A stretch of DNA of 64,000 bases, taken from Dyella_A ginsengisoli (GTDB lineage Bacteria > Pseudomonadota > Gammaproteobacteria > Xanthomonadales > Rhodanobacteraceae). Under the pieces are notes generated by a model. It was not told the DNA's origin. It was given only the letters and a program-made list of their open reading frames with translations, and ran no database searches. The stretch covers positions 310,001 to 374,000 of the forward strand of contig NZ_JADIKM010000006.1 of assembly GCF_044904665.1 (NCBI RefSeq). The letters are read 5' to 3'. Position numbers and translations under genes: made by a program. This document shows positions 41,828-50,307 of this stretch, one piece after another. How positions within the stretch are numbered: the stretch's first letter is position 1; each line of letters begins with the position of its first letter.

Positions 41828-43801
41828 TCAGTGGCGGTCGGCGGCGGCCTGGTCGAAATAGGTCCAGCTGCGGCCGTCGAACGACAGCCGCTTCTGCTGC
41901 ACGGTAAAGCTGTAGCGGGTGGCGGGCAGCGGCGCACCGTCGATGCGCACGGTCTTCAGCCCCGTCGCCGGCTGCGCGGGGCGGATCGCCGCCGGCTTCA
42001 CCGCGTAGTCCGACAGCGGTCGCGCCAGCGCGCCGGTGAGCGCCTCGTGCAGCACGCGGCCCTGCGCGGTGTGCAGCGGCAGGTTCAGCAGCGCGGCCAG
42101 CGTGGGTGCCACGTCCACGTTGCCGCTGGGCAGCGGATCGCGCATGGCCTGGCGGAAATCCGGGCCGCTGGCGATCAGCGTGTTGTGCACGTCGCGCGGG
42201 CTGAAACTGCCGTGCTGGCCGCGCTCGGTGGACACCGTGCCGACCTCGGTGCCGGGGAAGCCCTGCACCACGGCGTTGGCGTCCCACGCGTAGCTGATGA
42301 TGATGTCCGGCCCGCGGCGGGCGTTGTCCAGATGCACCGCTTCGGCCGGCAGGGTGCCGGGGATGGCGCCGTAGCGTTTGGCCACGAACACCGTGTTGAC
42401 CACGGCGCGCGACTGCAGGAAGCGCACCACGCGCTTGACCACCGCCGCATCGTGCGTGGGTACGTACAGGTAATCGGTGCCGTCGTTCGGCGCGATCACC
42501 ACGGCGTCCTTCGGCAAAACGTCGGGCACCACATAGCTCGGCGTGGTGTACGGGCCGGGCTTGCCGCACACGCGGCCGTCGTCGTCGTAGTGGGTGGGAT
42601 GCAGCGGCGTGCCGTCGGCGCGGATGCCGCTCATCACCGGAGCGTAGATGCAGCCCTCGCCGTCGTAGGCGTGGAAGCCGGCACGGGTGAGGTCGTCGGC
42701 CATGCGCACGCTGCCGGACACCGAAAAGCCCCAGTCGCGGTCGATGCCCGCCACGCGGCCGTCGTTGATCGCGCGCAGCGGAAACAGCGCGGCGGGGCCG
42801 GCGACGTTGCTGTGGCCGTGGTCGGAAACTACGACGAGGTTGGTGTCCTGCGTCATGCCCAGTTCGCGCAGCTTCGCCTCCAGCTGGCCGAGCAGCGCGT
42901 CCTGCGCCTGCAGCGCGAGGTGGAACTCCGGCGAGCCCACACCGTACTGGTGCTGGGTGGTGTCGGGATTGCGCAGCCACACGATGCTCACGTCCGGCCG
43001 GTGCTTCGGCAGCACCTCGTCCAGGTAGACCTTCATCATCCATGCGTTGGCTGGGCCGGGCGTGGTCTCGCCGGCGGCGGTGGCGTCGGAAGTGACGCCG
43101 TCCTTGAGCTTGACCAGCTTGCCGGCTTCGGTCGGCACGTCGTTGTCCTCGCGCAGCTGCAGCTGGCGGGCCTCGTAGGTGTAGGCGGTGTGCGCCGGAA
43201 GCGGGTAGCCGGCGCTCTGCAGCTCCTTGGCGAAGGCCAGCGGCAGCACGGTGTTCTCATCCAGCAGTACGTTGTTGCCGCCGACGTTCGGCAGCTTGTA
43301 ATCCTGCAGGAAGGCCGGGCCGGACTTGCCGATCACCGCCGTGGTCAGGCCGGCCTTGTGCGCGGTGGCGAGCAGGGTCGGCACTTCCAGCAGCGCGCCG
43401 TCCTCGTGGCGGTCGAGGTCGCGCAGCACGGCGTAATCCTCGGTGTAGATCGGGTCCTGGAAATCCGCCGCCTCGCCCTTGGCGTTGAGGCCTTCGCCGC
43501 CCGGCGCATAGAAGCTGTTGCCGTAGAAGCCGATCGGCCCCGGAAACGCACCGGTGGCGAAACTCGACGCGTTCGCCATGGTGAAGGTGGGGTAGGTCGA
43601 GTGGTTGTCGGTGAAGAACACGCCGCGCTGCGACAGCGCCAGCAGGTTCGGCGTGTCCTGCGCGCTGATCGCGTCCGGCCGCATGCCGTCCCACACGAAC
43701 ACGATGATGCGGTGGTGCGGCGTGGGTGCCGCCGCGTGCGCCGATCCGGCCAGTGCGGCCATGCAGGCGAAGGAGACCAGCAGACGACGGAGCAGGGACA
43801 T
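41828..43801 (-). CDS. Secreted alkaline-phosphatase-superfamily phosphodiesterase (NPP-like)
   Basis: 657 residues with a signal peptide ending in GSAHAAAPTP. RIIVFVWDGMRPDAI carries the first metal Asp; the nucleophile Thr lies in YPTFTMANASSFATGAFPG. NPDTTQHQYGVGSPEF, VVVSDHGHSN and DIIISYAWDANA complete the fold. The family (type I phosphodiesterase/nucleotide pyrophosphatase) cleaves phosphodiesters or phosphomonoesters outside the cytoplasm. It lies 136 bases downstream of nagA on the same strand, behind a terminator-like hairpin, so is probably an independent gene. Substrate is unknown. Confidence 0.85.
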   Translation of the reverse strand: MSLLRRLLVSFACMAALAGSAHAAAPTPHHRIIVFVWDGMRPDAISAQDTPNLLALSQRGVFFTDNHSTYPTFTMANASSFATGAFPGPIGFYGNSFYAPGGEGLNAKGEAADFQDPIYTEDYAVLRDLDRHEDGALLEVPTLLATAHKAGLTTAVIGKSGPAFLQDYKLPNVGGNNVLLDENTVLPLAFAKELQSAGYPLPAHTAYTYEARQLQLREDNDVPTEAGKLVKLKDGVTSDATAAGETTPGPANAWMMKVYLDEVLPKHRPDVSIVWLRNPDTTQHQYGVGSPEFHLALQAQDALLGQLEAKLRELGMTQDTNLVVVSDHGHSNVAGPAALFPLRAINDGRVAGIDRDWGFSVSGSVRMADDLTRAGFHAYDGEGCIYAPVMSGIRADGTPLHPTHYDDDGRVCGKPGPYTTPSYVVPDVLPKDAVVIAPNDGTDYLYVPTHDAAVVKRVVRFLQSRAVVNTVFVAKRYGAIPGTLPAEAVHLDNARRGPDIIISYAWDANAVVQGFPGTEVGTVSTERGQHGSFSPRDVHNTLIASGPDFRQAMRDPLPSGNVDVAPTLAALLNLPLHTAQGRVLHEALTGALARPLSDYAVKPAAIRPAQPATGLKTVRIDGAPLPATRYSFTVQQKRLSFDGRSWTYFDQAAADRH

Positions 43802-43888
43802 GCACGAGCCTCGCGGAAGACGGACGAATCAGCCGCGCATCATCGCATCGCGTTGTTTGCAGTTGAGTGGCAACGCGGCTTGGAGGTT

Positions 43889-43931
43889 GCGAAAAAATCG
43901 ATCGCCCCGCAGTAGGCGCGCGATTTTTCGC
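43889..43931 (-). terminator. Terminator-like hairpin after nagA
   Basis: GCGAAAAAATCG at the left and CGATTTTTCGC at the right form a long A/T and G/C stem just after the nagA stop, symmetrical on both strands and T-rich in the 3' arm. A plausible end of the nagP-nagA operon. Confidence 0.6.
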
Positions 43932-43937
43932 ATCCTT

Positions 43938-45092
43938 TTAGTGCGCGGCGTGATTTCCTGCGATCCAGCTGTCGTGCACGAGCAACGCATCGTCCAGTGC
44001 GACCAGGTCGGCCTGCTGCCCGGCGTCGATGCGCCCGCGCGTGGCGGCGAGGCCCAGCCAGTCGGCAGGATAGGCGCTGGCCATGCGTGAGGCTTCTTCC
44101 ACGGACATGCCGACCATCCGCACGAGATTGCGCAGGCCGGTGGCCATGTCCAGCGCGGAGCCGGCGAGCACGCCGTCGTCGCTCTGGCAGATGCCGTCCT
44201 TCATCACGATGGTCTGGCCGTTGAGTGTGTAGTCGGGACGATCCGAGCCCACCGGCGGCATCGCATCGGTGACCAGCACGCACTTGCCGCGCGCCTTGGC
44301 CGCGATCGCCACGCGCAGGCTCACCGGATGCACGTGGTGGCCGTCGACGATCAGTCCGCACCAGCTGTGCGCGTCGTCCAGCGCGGCGCCGACCACGCCG
44401 GGCTCGCGGCTGGTGAGCGGGGTCATCGCGTTGTAGAGATGAGTGAAGCCGCACAGGCCGGCGTCGAGCGCGGCGCGGGTGGTGGCGTAGTCGGCGCCGG
44501 TGTGGCCGGCGACCACGAGCACGCCGGCATCGGCGAGGCGGCGGATGGTCGCCGGCGGCACGCATTCGGGGGCCAGCGTGAGCATCACCTTGCCGCGGCG
44601 CGGCGCGCTGATCAGTGCGAGATCTTCTTCATCCAGCGGACGGAACAGCGTGCTGTCGTGGATGCCCTTGCGCGCGCCGGCGAGGAACGGGCCTTCCAGG
44701 TGGATGCCCAGGATGCCCGGCACGCCTGCCTCGATCGCCGCGTCCACCGCGTCCAGTGCGCGGCGCATGGTCTCGCGCGTGTCGGTGATCAGCGTGGGCA
44801 GCAGCCCGGTGGTGCCGAAACGGCGGTGCGCGGCGGCGATGCCGCGCAGCGTGTCCACCGTGGGCGCGTCGTTGAACAACAGCCCGCCGCCGCCGTTGAC
44901 CTGCACGTCGATGAAGCCGGGCAGCAGCTGTTTTCCGCCCAGGTCGTGCCGGGTCGCCTGCGCCACGCGCGGATCGTCGGCCGGACAGACGGCGGCGATG
45001 CGTGCGCCGTCGATCAGCACGGCAAGCCCCTCCCGCAGGCCGTGCTCGCCCATCACACGAGCGTTGACGAGGGCAGTGAGCGAAGCGGACAT
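43938..45092 (-). CDS. nagA: N-acetylglucosamine-6-phosphate deacetylase
   Basis: 384 residues. LLPGFIDVQVNGGGGLLFND, the catalytic LEGPFLAGARKGIHD, AGHTGADYAT, HLYNAMTP and LVTDAMPPVG are the NagA/amidohydrolase motifs. It deacetylates GlcNAc-6-P to glucosamine-6-P in the cytoplasm for NagB-II. The ATG at 45092 has GGAGAC upstream and overlaps the nagB-II stop by one base (TGATG). It is the last gene of the operon nagP, LacI regulator, nagB-II, nagA. Confidence 0.95.
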   Translation of the reverse strand: MSASLTALVNARVMGEHGLREGLAVLIDGARIAAVCPADDPRVAQATRHDLGGKQLLPGFIDVQVNGGGGLLFNDAPTVDTLRGIAAAHRRFGTTGLLPTLITDTRETMRRALDAVDAAIEAGVPGILGIHLEGPFLAGARKGIHDSTLFRPLDEEDLALISAPRRGKVMLTLAPECVPPATIRRLADAGVLVVAGHTGADYATTRAALDAGLCGFTHLYNAMTPLTSREPGVVGAALDDAHSWCGLIVDGHHVHPVSLRVAIAAKARGKCVLVTDAMPPVGSDRPDYTLNGQTIVMKDGICQSDDGVLAGSALDMATGLRNLVRMVGMSVEEASRMASAYPADWLGLAATRGRIDAGQQADLVALDDALLVHDSWIAGNHAAH

Positions 45093-46126
45093 CAGACGGT
45101 CTCCGTGACCTTGCGCAGGTGGGGCGGTACGTCCGGATCGTAGCCGCGCGCGAGCGACAGCGCGCTGGCTGCCTTGTAGAAACTCTGCACCGCCAGCAGT
45201 GGTGCGGTGAGCGGCGACACGCCCGAGGCCAGCGGCAGGCTGTCGTCGCCGCTCACGCCCGGCGCGGCCAGCAGCACGCGGGCGCCGCGGGCGCGGAATT
45301 CGCGCGCGACGGCCACGGTGTTGTCCATGGTGCCGTCGTCCTGGGCGAAGAACAGCACCGGGAAGCCGGCGCCGACCAGCGCCATCGGCCCGTGCTTCAC
45401 CTCGGCCGCGCTGAACGCCTCGGCGTGCAGGCCGCAGGTTTCCTTGAGCTTGAGCGCGGCCTCCAGCGCTGCGCCGAAACCGAAGCCGCGCCCGACCACG
45501 AACAGGTTCTGCACGCCGGCGAAGCCTTCCACCATCGGCGACCAGTCGGCGTTCCAGCCTGCGCGCAGCTGCTGCGGCAACGCGGCCAGCGTGGCGTCGA
45601 GCGCGCCGTCGCCGCGCCAGCTGGCGGTGAGCTGCAGCACGGCGGCGAGCGAGGCGAGGTAGCTCTTGGTGGCCGCCACGCTTTTTTCCGCGCCGGCGTG
45701 CAGCGGGATGCAGGTGTCGGCCATCGCCGCCAGCGGCGAATCCTCCACGTTGACCAGGGCGAGCACGCGCGCGCCGGCGTCCTTCGCCGCCCGCGCCGCG
45801 CGCAGCAGGTCCGGGCTCTTGCCCGACTGCGAGATCGCCACGAACAGCGCGTCGCCCAGCGCCAGCGGCGCGTCGTAGATCGACGACACCGAGGGCGAGG
45901 CCGAGGCGGTGATCAGGCCGAGCTGGGTCTCGAACACGTACTTGGCGTAGGCGGCGGCGTGATCGGAGCTGCCGCGCGCACAGGTGACGATGAAGCGCGG
46001 CGGCTTCGCGCGCAGCTGCTCGCCGAGTGCGCCCAGGCGCGTGGCGTTGCGCGCGAACTGCTGCGCGATCACCTCGGCGCTCTCGCCGGCCTCGCGGTAC
46101 ATCAGGGTGGTGCTGGCATCTTTCAT
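45092..46126 (-). CDS. nagB-II: Glucosamine-6-phosphate deaminase, SIS-domain type NagB-II
   Basis: 344 residues with two SIS domains: VTCARGSSDHAAAYAKYVFE and AISQSGKSPDLLRAARAAKDAGA in the first, VVGRGFGFGAALEAALKLKE and AEVKHGPMALVG in the second. This is the GlmS-isomerase-like fold used as GlcN-6-P deaminase (NagB-II) in Shewanella and Xanthomonadales, converting GlcN-6-P to fructose-6-P plus ammonia. It has no glutaminase domain, so it is not GlmS. The ATG at 46126 fits the conserved N-terminus (TTLMYREAGESAEV). It lies 121 bases after the regulator gene. Confidence 0.92.
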   Translation of the reverse strand: MKDASTTLMYREAGESAEVIAQQFARNATRLGALGEQLRAKPPRFIVTCARGSSDHAAAYAKYVFETQLGLITASASPSVSSIYDAPLALGDALFVAISQSGKSPDLLRAARAAKDAGARVLALVNVEDSPLAAMADTCIPLHAGAEKSVAATKSYLASLAAVLQLTASWRGDGALDATLAALPQQLRAGWNADWSPMVEGFAGVQNLFVVGRGFGFGAALEAALKLKETCGLHAEAFSAAEVKHGPMALVGAGFPVLFFAQDDGTMDNTVAVAREFRARGARVLLAAPGVSGDDSLPLASGVSPLTAPLLAVQSFYKAASALSLARGYDPDVPPHLRKVTETV

Positions 46127-46247
46127 GAAACGGTCCGTCGGTGGGGGCGGGGCGCAAGCGCGCACACCGCGAGGCCGGGGGCCGGCGTCGCGGGTGGCAT
46201 GAGCGATGGGAGGGGATGCGCGTCGCGGAACTGCGCGACGCGCGCGG

Positions 46248-47309
46248 TCAGCCGGGGCGCTTGGCCGGCGTGGCGCCGCGCGGCGGCGCGGTGGAGCCGC
46301 GCACCACCAGCTCGGGCACGAAGCCCTCGTTCGCCGGGGGCGGGCTGTCGTCGTCGCTCTCGGCGTGCTGCAGCTCGGCCATCAGGCGCAGCGCGGCGTG
46401 CCGGGCGATTTCGCGGGTGGACTGGCGCGCGGTGGTCAGCGCCGGCCAGGCCTGCTTGGAGAACGGGTTGTCCTCGAAGCCGGCAATGGACAGGTCCCAC
46501 GGCACGTCGAGCCCGGTCGAACGTGCTGCGGCCAGCACGCCGGCGGCGATCTCGTCGTTGCTGCCGAAGATCGCGGTCGGCGGCTCCTTCAGCGCAAACA
46601 GCTTGCGCGCGCCGCGAAAGCCGTCGTCGAAGGCGTAGCGGCCCGGCAGCACCAGCTTCTTGTTGAGCGCGATGCCGTAGTCCTTCAGCGCGTCGGCGTA
46701 GCCCTGGTAGCGCTCCGGGCTGGAGCGGTGGTGCGGCTCGCCCCACAGGAAACCGATGCGCGTGTGGCCGAGCTGGATCAGGTGCTCGGTGATCGCATAG
46801 GCCGCGTCGCGATCGTCCACGTAGACGCAGGGGTAGCCGTCCTTCGGGTCGTCGCGCGAGGCGATGATGCGCACGAAGTGCACATCGTGTTCCTTCAGCG
46901 TGGCGATCAGTTCGGGCTGCTCCGACATCGGCGGCGCCAGCACCAGCCCGGCCAGCCGCGCGCGCTTGACCAGCGCCACCAGCTCCTCGGCCAGGTGCGG
47001 CGAGCTGGCGTCGCAGGGATGGATCTGCAGACCGAAGCCGCGCTCGCGGCAGGCGGAGAGCACGCCCTCCTGCAGGCTGATCACGTAGTGCGCGTTCGGG
47101 TTGTCGTACACGAGGCCGATCGCGTACGAGTGCGCCGCGCGCAGGCTGCGCGCCGACAGGTTGGGCCGGTAGCCCAGCGCCTCGACCGCGCGCTCCACCT
47201 TCTGCCGCGTGTCCGCGCGGACGGACGCTTCCTGGTTGATCACCCGCGAGACGGTCTTCAGCGAGACACCGGCTCGCTTGGCGACGTCCTTGATGGTGGC
47301 ATGACGCAA
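46248..47309 (-). CDS. LacI-family regulator of the nag locus (NagQ/NagR type)
   Basis: 353 residues. The N-terminal helix-turn-helix with hinge is ATIKDVAKRAGVSLKTVSRVINQEASVRADTRQKVERAVEALGYRPN. A periplasmic-binding-protein-like effector domain follows (IGLVYDNPNAHYVISLQEG, FVRIIASRDD, FGSNDEIAAGVL). It lies inside the nag operon, so it most likely responds to GlcNAc or its phosphates and binds the two AACGTT-centred palindromes in the nagP-glk region. LacI proteins favour such symmetric sites with a central CG. That assignment is inferred from location. The C-terminal ~25 residues are Pro-rich and unconserved. Confidence 0.88.
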   Translation of the reverse strand: MRHATIKDVAKRAGVSLKTVSRVINQEASVRADTRQKVERAVEALGYRPNLSARSLRAAHSYAIGLVYDNPNAHYVISLQEGVLSACRERGFGLQIHPCDASSPHLAEELVALVKRARLAGLVLAPPMSEQPELIATLKEHDVHFVRIIASRDDPKDGYPCVYVDDRDAAYAITEHLIQLGHTRIGFLWGEPHHRSSPERYQGYADALKDYGIALNKKLVLPGRYAFDDGFRGARKLFALKEPPTAIFGSNDEIAAGVLAAARSTGLDVPWDLSIAGFEDNPFSKQAWPALTTARQSTREIARHAALRLMAELQHAESDDDSPPPANEGFVPELVVRGSTAPPRGATPAKRPG

Positions 47310-47403
47310 CGCAGGGCACTCCTTCGGATGGGCGACGCATCGTAGCCCACCCGGACCGGCAGATGGCGGCGACAGGCTTGGACTTTGGCCGCATGCCGGC
47401 GGG

Positions 47404-48693
47404 TCAGCCCGCCCGCAGGCCCACGCGGTGGCCGCGCACGCCGTAGAACAGGATGTAGAGGTAGCAGGGCACCATCAGCAGCGCGAACACCGCCTGGAAA
47501 TCGAAGTGCTGCTTGAGGTGCGCGAACAGCTGCGGCACCACCGCACCGCCGGCGATGGCCATGATCAGCAGCGCCGAGCCGGCCTCGGTATGGCGTCCCA
47601 GCCCCTTGATCGCCAGCGGGAAGATCGCCGGCCACATCATCGCGTTGGCAAAGCCCAGCGCGGCGACGAAGCCCACCGAGAGGTAGCCGCTGGTGGCGTA
47701 CGCGCCCGCGCTGAACAGCACGCCGAGCACTGCCGATATCGCCAGGTAGCGCTGCTGGGTGAACACGCGCGGGATCAGCAGCAGCCCGGCCACGTAACCC
47801 ACCAGCATCGCGCCGAGGGTCAGCGCGGTGAAGCGGCTGGTCCATTCCAGCGGCAGATGGAAGCCGGCGCCGTAGGTGCCGATCGCGTCGCCCGCCATCA
47901 CCTCCACACCGACGTAGAGGAACAGACACAGCACGCCCAGCCACAGATGCGGGAAGCTGAAGATGCTGCCGTCCGCGTGGCCCACCGCCGCCTCGCTGTT
48001 CGCACCGGACGGCTTGATCTCCGGCAGCGACGAGCGCACCACCCACACCGCCAGCAGCACCAGCAGGCCGGCCATCACCAGGTAGGGCAGGTGCACCTTG
48101 GCCGCGAACGCATCGAGCAGGCCCGTGCGCGCCTCGGGCGTGGCCGCATCGCGCACCTGCTGGTCGATCTTGTCGATGCCCTTGAGCACCAGCGCGCTGA
48201 ACGTCAGCGGGGCCAGCACGCCGGCAAGCTTGTTGCAGATGCCCATGAAGGCGATCCGCTGCGCGCCGCTCTCGATCGGGCCGAGGATGGCGATGTACGG
48301 GTTGGACGCCGTCTGCAGCAGCGACAGTCCGGCGCCGATCACGAACAGCCCGACCAGCGCCCCGGCAAACACGCGCAGGCTGACGAACTGGCTGAACAGC
48401 ACCGCGCCCACCGCCATTGCGAACAGCCCCAGCGCCATGCCCTTCTTCATGCCGGTGCGCCTGAGCAGTGCGGATGCCGGCAGCGAAAACACCAGGTAGG
48501 AGATGTAGAACGCGAACGGCACCAGGAACGCGTAGGCGTCCGGCACCTGGAAGGCCAGTTTGACGAAGGCGATCAGCGGTCCGTTGAGCCAGGTCACGAA
48601 GCCGAAGATGAAGAACAGCACGCCGATCATGATCATCGGCCCGAGGGTGGAGCGGCCCGTCATGGGCGATGCGTCGAGCGTGGTGGACGACAT
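47404..48693 (-). CDS. nagP: N-acetylglucosamine MFS permease NagP
   Basis: 429 residues, about twelve transmembrane helices of the FucP/GluP sugar:H+ symporter family. GVLFFIFGFVTWLNGPLIAFVKLAF near the N-terminus and LLQTASNPYIAILGP with RIAFMGICNKLAG are characteristic. In Shewanella and Xanthomonas this family member takes up GlcNAc. The ATG at 48693 has GGGGAG 8 bases upstream; an in-frame GTG further up is unlikely. First gene of the nag operon and transcribed from a promoter carrying a nag palindrome. Confidence 0.9.
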   Translation of the reverse strand: MSSTTLDASPMTGRSTLGPMIMIGVLFFIFGFVTWLNGPLIAFVKLAFQVPDAYAFLVPFAFYISYLVFSLPASALLRRTGMKKGMALGLFAMAVGAVLFSQFVSLRVFAGALVGLFVIGAGLSLLQTASNPYIAILGPIESGAQRIAFMGICNKLAGVLAPLTFSALVLKGIDKIDQQVRDAATPEARTGLLDAFAAKVHLPYLVMAGLLVLLAVWVVRSSLPEIKPSGANSEAAVGHADGSIFSFPHLWLGVLCLFLYVGVEVMAGDAIGTYGAGFHLPLEWTSRFTALTLGAMLVGYVAGLLLIPRVFTQQRYLAISAVLGVLFSAGAYATSGYLSVGFVAALGFANAMMWPAIFPLAIKGLGRHTEAGSALLIMAIAGGAVVPQLFAHLKQHFDFQAVFALLMVPCYLYILFYGVRGHRVGLRAG

Positions 48694-48775
48694 GCGGAAC
48701 TCCCCCGAACCGGTCTGCGGACAGTGATGCGATGCGGGTGGATCGCGCTCGGCGACCACCCTCCCCGAAGTCGGC

Positions 48776-48805
48776 TTTATGGACGTGCAGGCATAACGTT
48801 GTCAA
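48776..48805 (-). promoter_or_regulatory. nagP promoter with half-conserved nag operator
   Basis: Minus-strand perfect -35 TTGACA (48805 to 48800), 18 bases, CATAAA (48781 to 48776). The -35 is part of TTGACAACGTTATGCC, which repeats the divergent promoter sequence. The LacI-type palindrome is centred on AACGTT (48795-48800), with one half (GTTGTCA) intact and the other degenerate. The surrounding 433-base nagP-glk gap holds no gene. Confidence 0.6.
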
Positions 48806-49035
48806 TCGGAATGTCCCGCGCGCCGTCCCGCAGCGTGTCGTCGTGGCGGCTGGCGGAGGTGTCGGTGCGCGCCGCCGCTGGTGCACCGCGACACGGCTTT
48901 TCTGAAGCCTTGAAGTGGCCATGATCCGCGCAGTGGCGGGTCCTTTCGCCTTGCTCATGAGGTGCGCCCGACCTTCATTCATGCGCGCCTGTTGCGGCGC
49001 GAAAGCGTCCGTTTCAGGCCCTGCCACGGAAATGG

Positions 49036-49064
49036 TTGACAACGTTGTCATGCCTTGCACACAC
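49036..49064 (+). promoter_or_regulatory. glk promoter region with perfect nag palindrome
   Basis: TGACAACGTTGTCA (49037-49050) is a perfect 14-bp palindrome that overlaps a perfect -35 (TTGACA, 49036-49041). The following bases, ATGCCTTGCAC, resemble those at the nagP promoter. A good -10 is not obvious at 17-18 bases. Likely operator for the LacI-family regulator in this locus. Confidence 0.65.
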
Positions 49065-49126
49065 TCCGGCCATGCGTGTCTTCGCCGAGCACTGGCGCAG
49101 GACCATCGGGAAAGGGGGAATACGGC

Positions 49127-50161
49127 GTGGCGGAAGTGGCGGGACACAGCGCAGTGGCGAGTGCGGCGGCCGCGCGGCCGTTTCTGGCCGCCGACGTCGG
49201 CGGCACCCATGCGCGCATCGGGCTGGTCAGCCGTGACGCGGACGCCGCGCAGCCGGTAAGCGTGCACGCCTACCAGCGCTACGCCTGCGCCGAGTGGCCG
49301 AGCCTCACCGCGGTGCTGGAGGATTTCGTGGCGCACGTGGCGCCCACCGCGCCGATCGAACGCTGCGCCGTCGCCAGCGCCGGCTACGTGCTGGGCGACG
49401 CCATCGTCAACGACAACCTGCCCTGGCCGGTGTCGATCCGCGAGATCCGCGAGCGGTTGGGGCTCGCCCAGCTCGCGGTGATCAACGATTTCGAGGCGGT
49501 GGCCTACGCCACCCAGTTCCTCACCCGCGCCGACACGCTGGGCGTGATCGACAACACCGCGCCGGCGGCGCCCGGTCCGGTGCTGGTGATGGGGCCAGGC
49601 ACCGGCCTGGGCTCGGCGGTGCTGCTGCCCGGCGCGCACGGACCCAGCGTGCTGGCCACCGAGGCCGGGCAGATCGCGCTGGCGCCGGGCAACGAGCGCG
49701 AGATCGCGGTGCTGCGCATCCTGGCGCGCGAGCGCTCGCACGTCTCGTTCGAGCATGCGCTGTCCGGTCCGGGCCTGATCAACCTGTATCGCGCGCTGTG
49801 CGAACTGCGCGGCGTCGCGCCCGCGCTCACGCTGCCGGCTGAAGTCACGCGCAGCGCACTGACTGGTTCCGATGCGGCGGCGGTGGAGGCGGTGGACATG
49901 TTCTGCGGCCTGCTGGGCAGCTTCGTCGGCGACCTGGTGCTGCTGTACGGCGCGCGCAGCGGGGTGTTCCTCGCCGGCGGCATCCTGCCGCAGATCCGCG
50001 AGCTGCTGCTGGCCAGCACGTTCGCCGCGCGCTTCTTCAACAAGGGCGTGATGCACGCCTACCTGCAGCAGGTTCCGGTGCGCCTGATGGAGCACGGCCA
50101 GCACGGCGTGATCGGCGCTGCCGGTCTGTACCTGGACGGCCATTCCGCGGAACTGCGCTGA
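49127..50161 (+). CDS. glk: Glucokinase-family sugar kinase (glucose or GlcNAc kinase)
   Basis: 344 residues. The ATP site is FLAADVGGTHARIGLV; the sugar-binding region has VINDFEAVAYAT and the second phosphate loop is VLVMGPGTGLGSAVLL. ATEAGQIALAPGNEREI matches bacterial Glk (the E. coli type) rather than ROK NagK. In Xanthomonadales a Glk-like kinase in the nag locus phosphorylates GlcNAc. The GTG at 49127 has AAAGGGGGA 8 bases upstream. It is divergent from nagP and precedes the receptor gene by 146 bases. Confidence 0.87.
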   Translation: MAEVAGHSAVASAAAARPFLAADVGGTHARIGLVSRDADAAQPVSVHAYQRYACAEWPSLTAVLEDFVAHVAPTAPIERCAVASAGYVLGDAIVNDNLPWPVSIREIRERLGLAQLAVINDFEAVAYATQFLTRADTLGVIDNTAPAAPGPVLVMGPGTGLGSAVLLPGAHGPSVLATEAGQIALAPGNEREIAVLRILARERSHVSFEHALSGPGLINLYRALCELRGVAPALTLPAEVTRSALTGSDAAAVEAVDMFCGLLGSFVGDLVLLYGARSGVFLAGGILPQIRELLLASTFAARFFNKGVMHAYLQQVPVRLMEHGQHGVIGAAGLYLDGHSAELR

Positions 50162-50307
50162 GCGGCCACGACAACCCACGGCTTTTGTAACGCGACCACC
50201 AAGCAATCGACGTTCCACACCACCGGGCAATCGCCCAGCAACTACACCGGCCACGGCAGCTCCACACACAACAACCGTTGCCGATCCGGCTCTGAGGGGA
50301 GGACACC

